Below, one piece after another: positions 15,363-15,513 of a stretch of 15,513 nt of DNA. The notes under the pieces are model-generated. The model made no database searches, was not told the origin of the DNA, and saw nothing but the letters and a program-made list of their open reading frames with translations. The DNA comes from Chryseobacterium sp. (GTDB taxonomy: Bacteria; Bacteroidota; Bacteroidia; Flavobacteriales; Weeksellaceae). A program made the translations under genes and the position numbers. The stretch covers positions 1 through 15,513 of the forward strand of contig QFQW01000087.1 of assembly GCA_003248755.1 (NCBI GenBank), given 5' to 3'. Position 1 is the first letter of the stretch, and every line of letters starts with the position of its first letter.

Positions 15363-15378
15363 CCTACGGAATGACAAA
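15300..15378. repeat. Perfect 18-bp inverted repeat (palindromic repeat unit)
   Basis: 15300-15317 (TTTGTCATTCCGTAGGAA) is the exact reverse complement of 15361-15378, with a 43-nt interior. GTCATTCCGTAGGAATCT is, to my recollection, a recurrent intergenic repeat in Chryseobacterium-like genomes. The unit resembles a very small palindromic mobile element, with no coding capacity and no target duplication that I can define. Confidence 0.65.
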
Positions 15379-15455
15379 CTGGATGTTTTTAATTTTTTTC
15401 TTTGATGAGCGAAGCGTCTTTGTGAACCTTAAAATATTTTCAATAATGATAAAAA

Positions 15456-15473
15456 AATCTTTGCAATCTTTGC
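15456..15473. repeat. Tandem 9-bp repeat
   Basis: AATCTTTGC occurs twice without a gap (15456-15464 and 15465-15473). Looser TCTTTG copies precede it near 15391 and 15416. It is a minor low-complexity tail of the repeat region. Confidence 0.6.
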
Positions 15474-15513
15474 GTTCAAAAATAAAAATTAATTCCAATT
15501 TTAATATAAGCGA

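Larger units (their letters stand above)
14960..15513. other. Gene-free repeat-rich region after the operon
   Basis: No coding frame of convincing composition was found on either strand in these 554 bases. Visible contents, left to right: a REP-like sequence up to 15000, a strong intrinsic terminator at 15035-15075, a pyrimidine-rich stretch ending in a T run at about 15098-15122, a GTCATTGCGA-type element, two long inverted-repeat pairs with interleaved arms (15196-15378), and a tail of tandem TCTTTG-type repeats (15390-15475). No promoter matching the Bacteroidota TAnnTTTG box with a suitable upstream TTG was found. The region looks like a collecting site for interspersed repeats after the operon terminator. 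Confidence 0.7.

Noticed and set aside
15477..15484. CAAAAATA, a minus-strand match to the Bacteroidota -7 box (TAnnTTTG)
   Set aside because: The nearest upstream TTG on that strand is too close, and in this AT-rich DNA a single box is expected by chance.
14960..15513. CRISPR array or small RNA gene in the repeat-rich tail
   Set aside because: Repeats differ in sequence and orientation and have no regular spacing; no tRNA-like fold or conserved RNA family was recognised.

Overview
The window looks like chromosomal DNA of a low-GC member of Bacteroidota, most likely class Flavobacteriia and close to the Chryseobacterium group (Weeksellaceae). The reasons are Lys/Asn/Ile-rich proteins, AT-rich spacers without strong Shine-Dalgarno sequences, signal peptides ending in SQ/AQ/GQ, family types typical of the phylum (GIN/DUF2807, DUF4932-like), and short interspersed hairpin repeats in the spacers. 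The taxonomic call is an inference from style; there is no rRNA or marker gene.

All genes lie on the + strand with spacers of only 7 to 76 nt from the left edge to position 14959, followed by a good intrinsic terminator at about 15035-15075. This suggests one long transcription unit, with possible internal signals in the three larger spacers that carry hairpins. In order: (1) the 3' end of a GIN-domain surface protein; (2) a secreted HExxH metallopeptidase-like protein with a C-terminal CBM20-like starch-binding domain; (3) a secreted two-lobed aspartyl protease-like protein; (4) a stand-alone MacB/LolD-type ABC ATPase; (5) a secreted transglutaminase-like cysteine enzyme; (6, 7) two close tandem paralogues of an 804-residue FtsX/MacB-type permease; (8) a secreted serine hydrolase of the class C beta-lactamase/PBP-like family; (9) a third, more diverged 812-residue permease; (10) a TolC-family outer membrane channel. 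The last 554 bases hold no gene and are a patchwork of repeats plus the terminator.

Functional reading: one ATPase probably drives up to three alternative permeases. Each permease fuses two FtsX modules in one chain and could form a complete transmembrane part. The TolC protein supplies an outer membrane exit. The periplasmic adaptor expected in a MacA-MacB-TolC-like pump is not in the window. Interleaved with the exporter are four predicted secreted enzymes whose folds represent four catalytic classes (metallo, aspartic, cysteine, serine). That combination is the most unusual aspect of the locus: it may be an envelope peptide/glycan processing and export system, but this is inference. The arrangement recalls YbbA-YbbP-TesA in E. 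coli, where an ATPase and a large FtsX-type permease work with a periplasmic hydrolase, without implying orthology.
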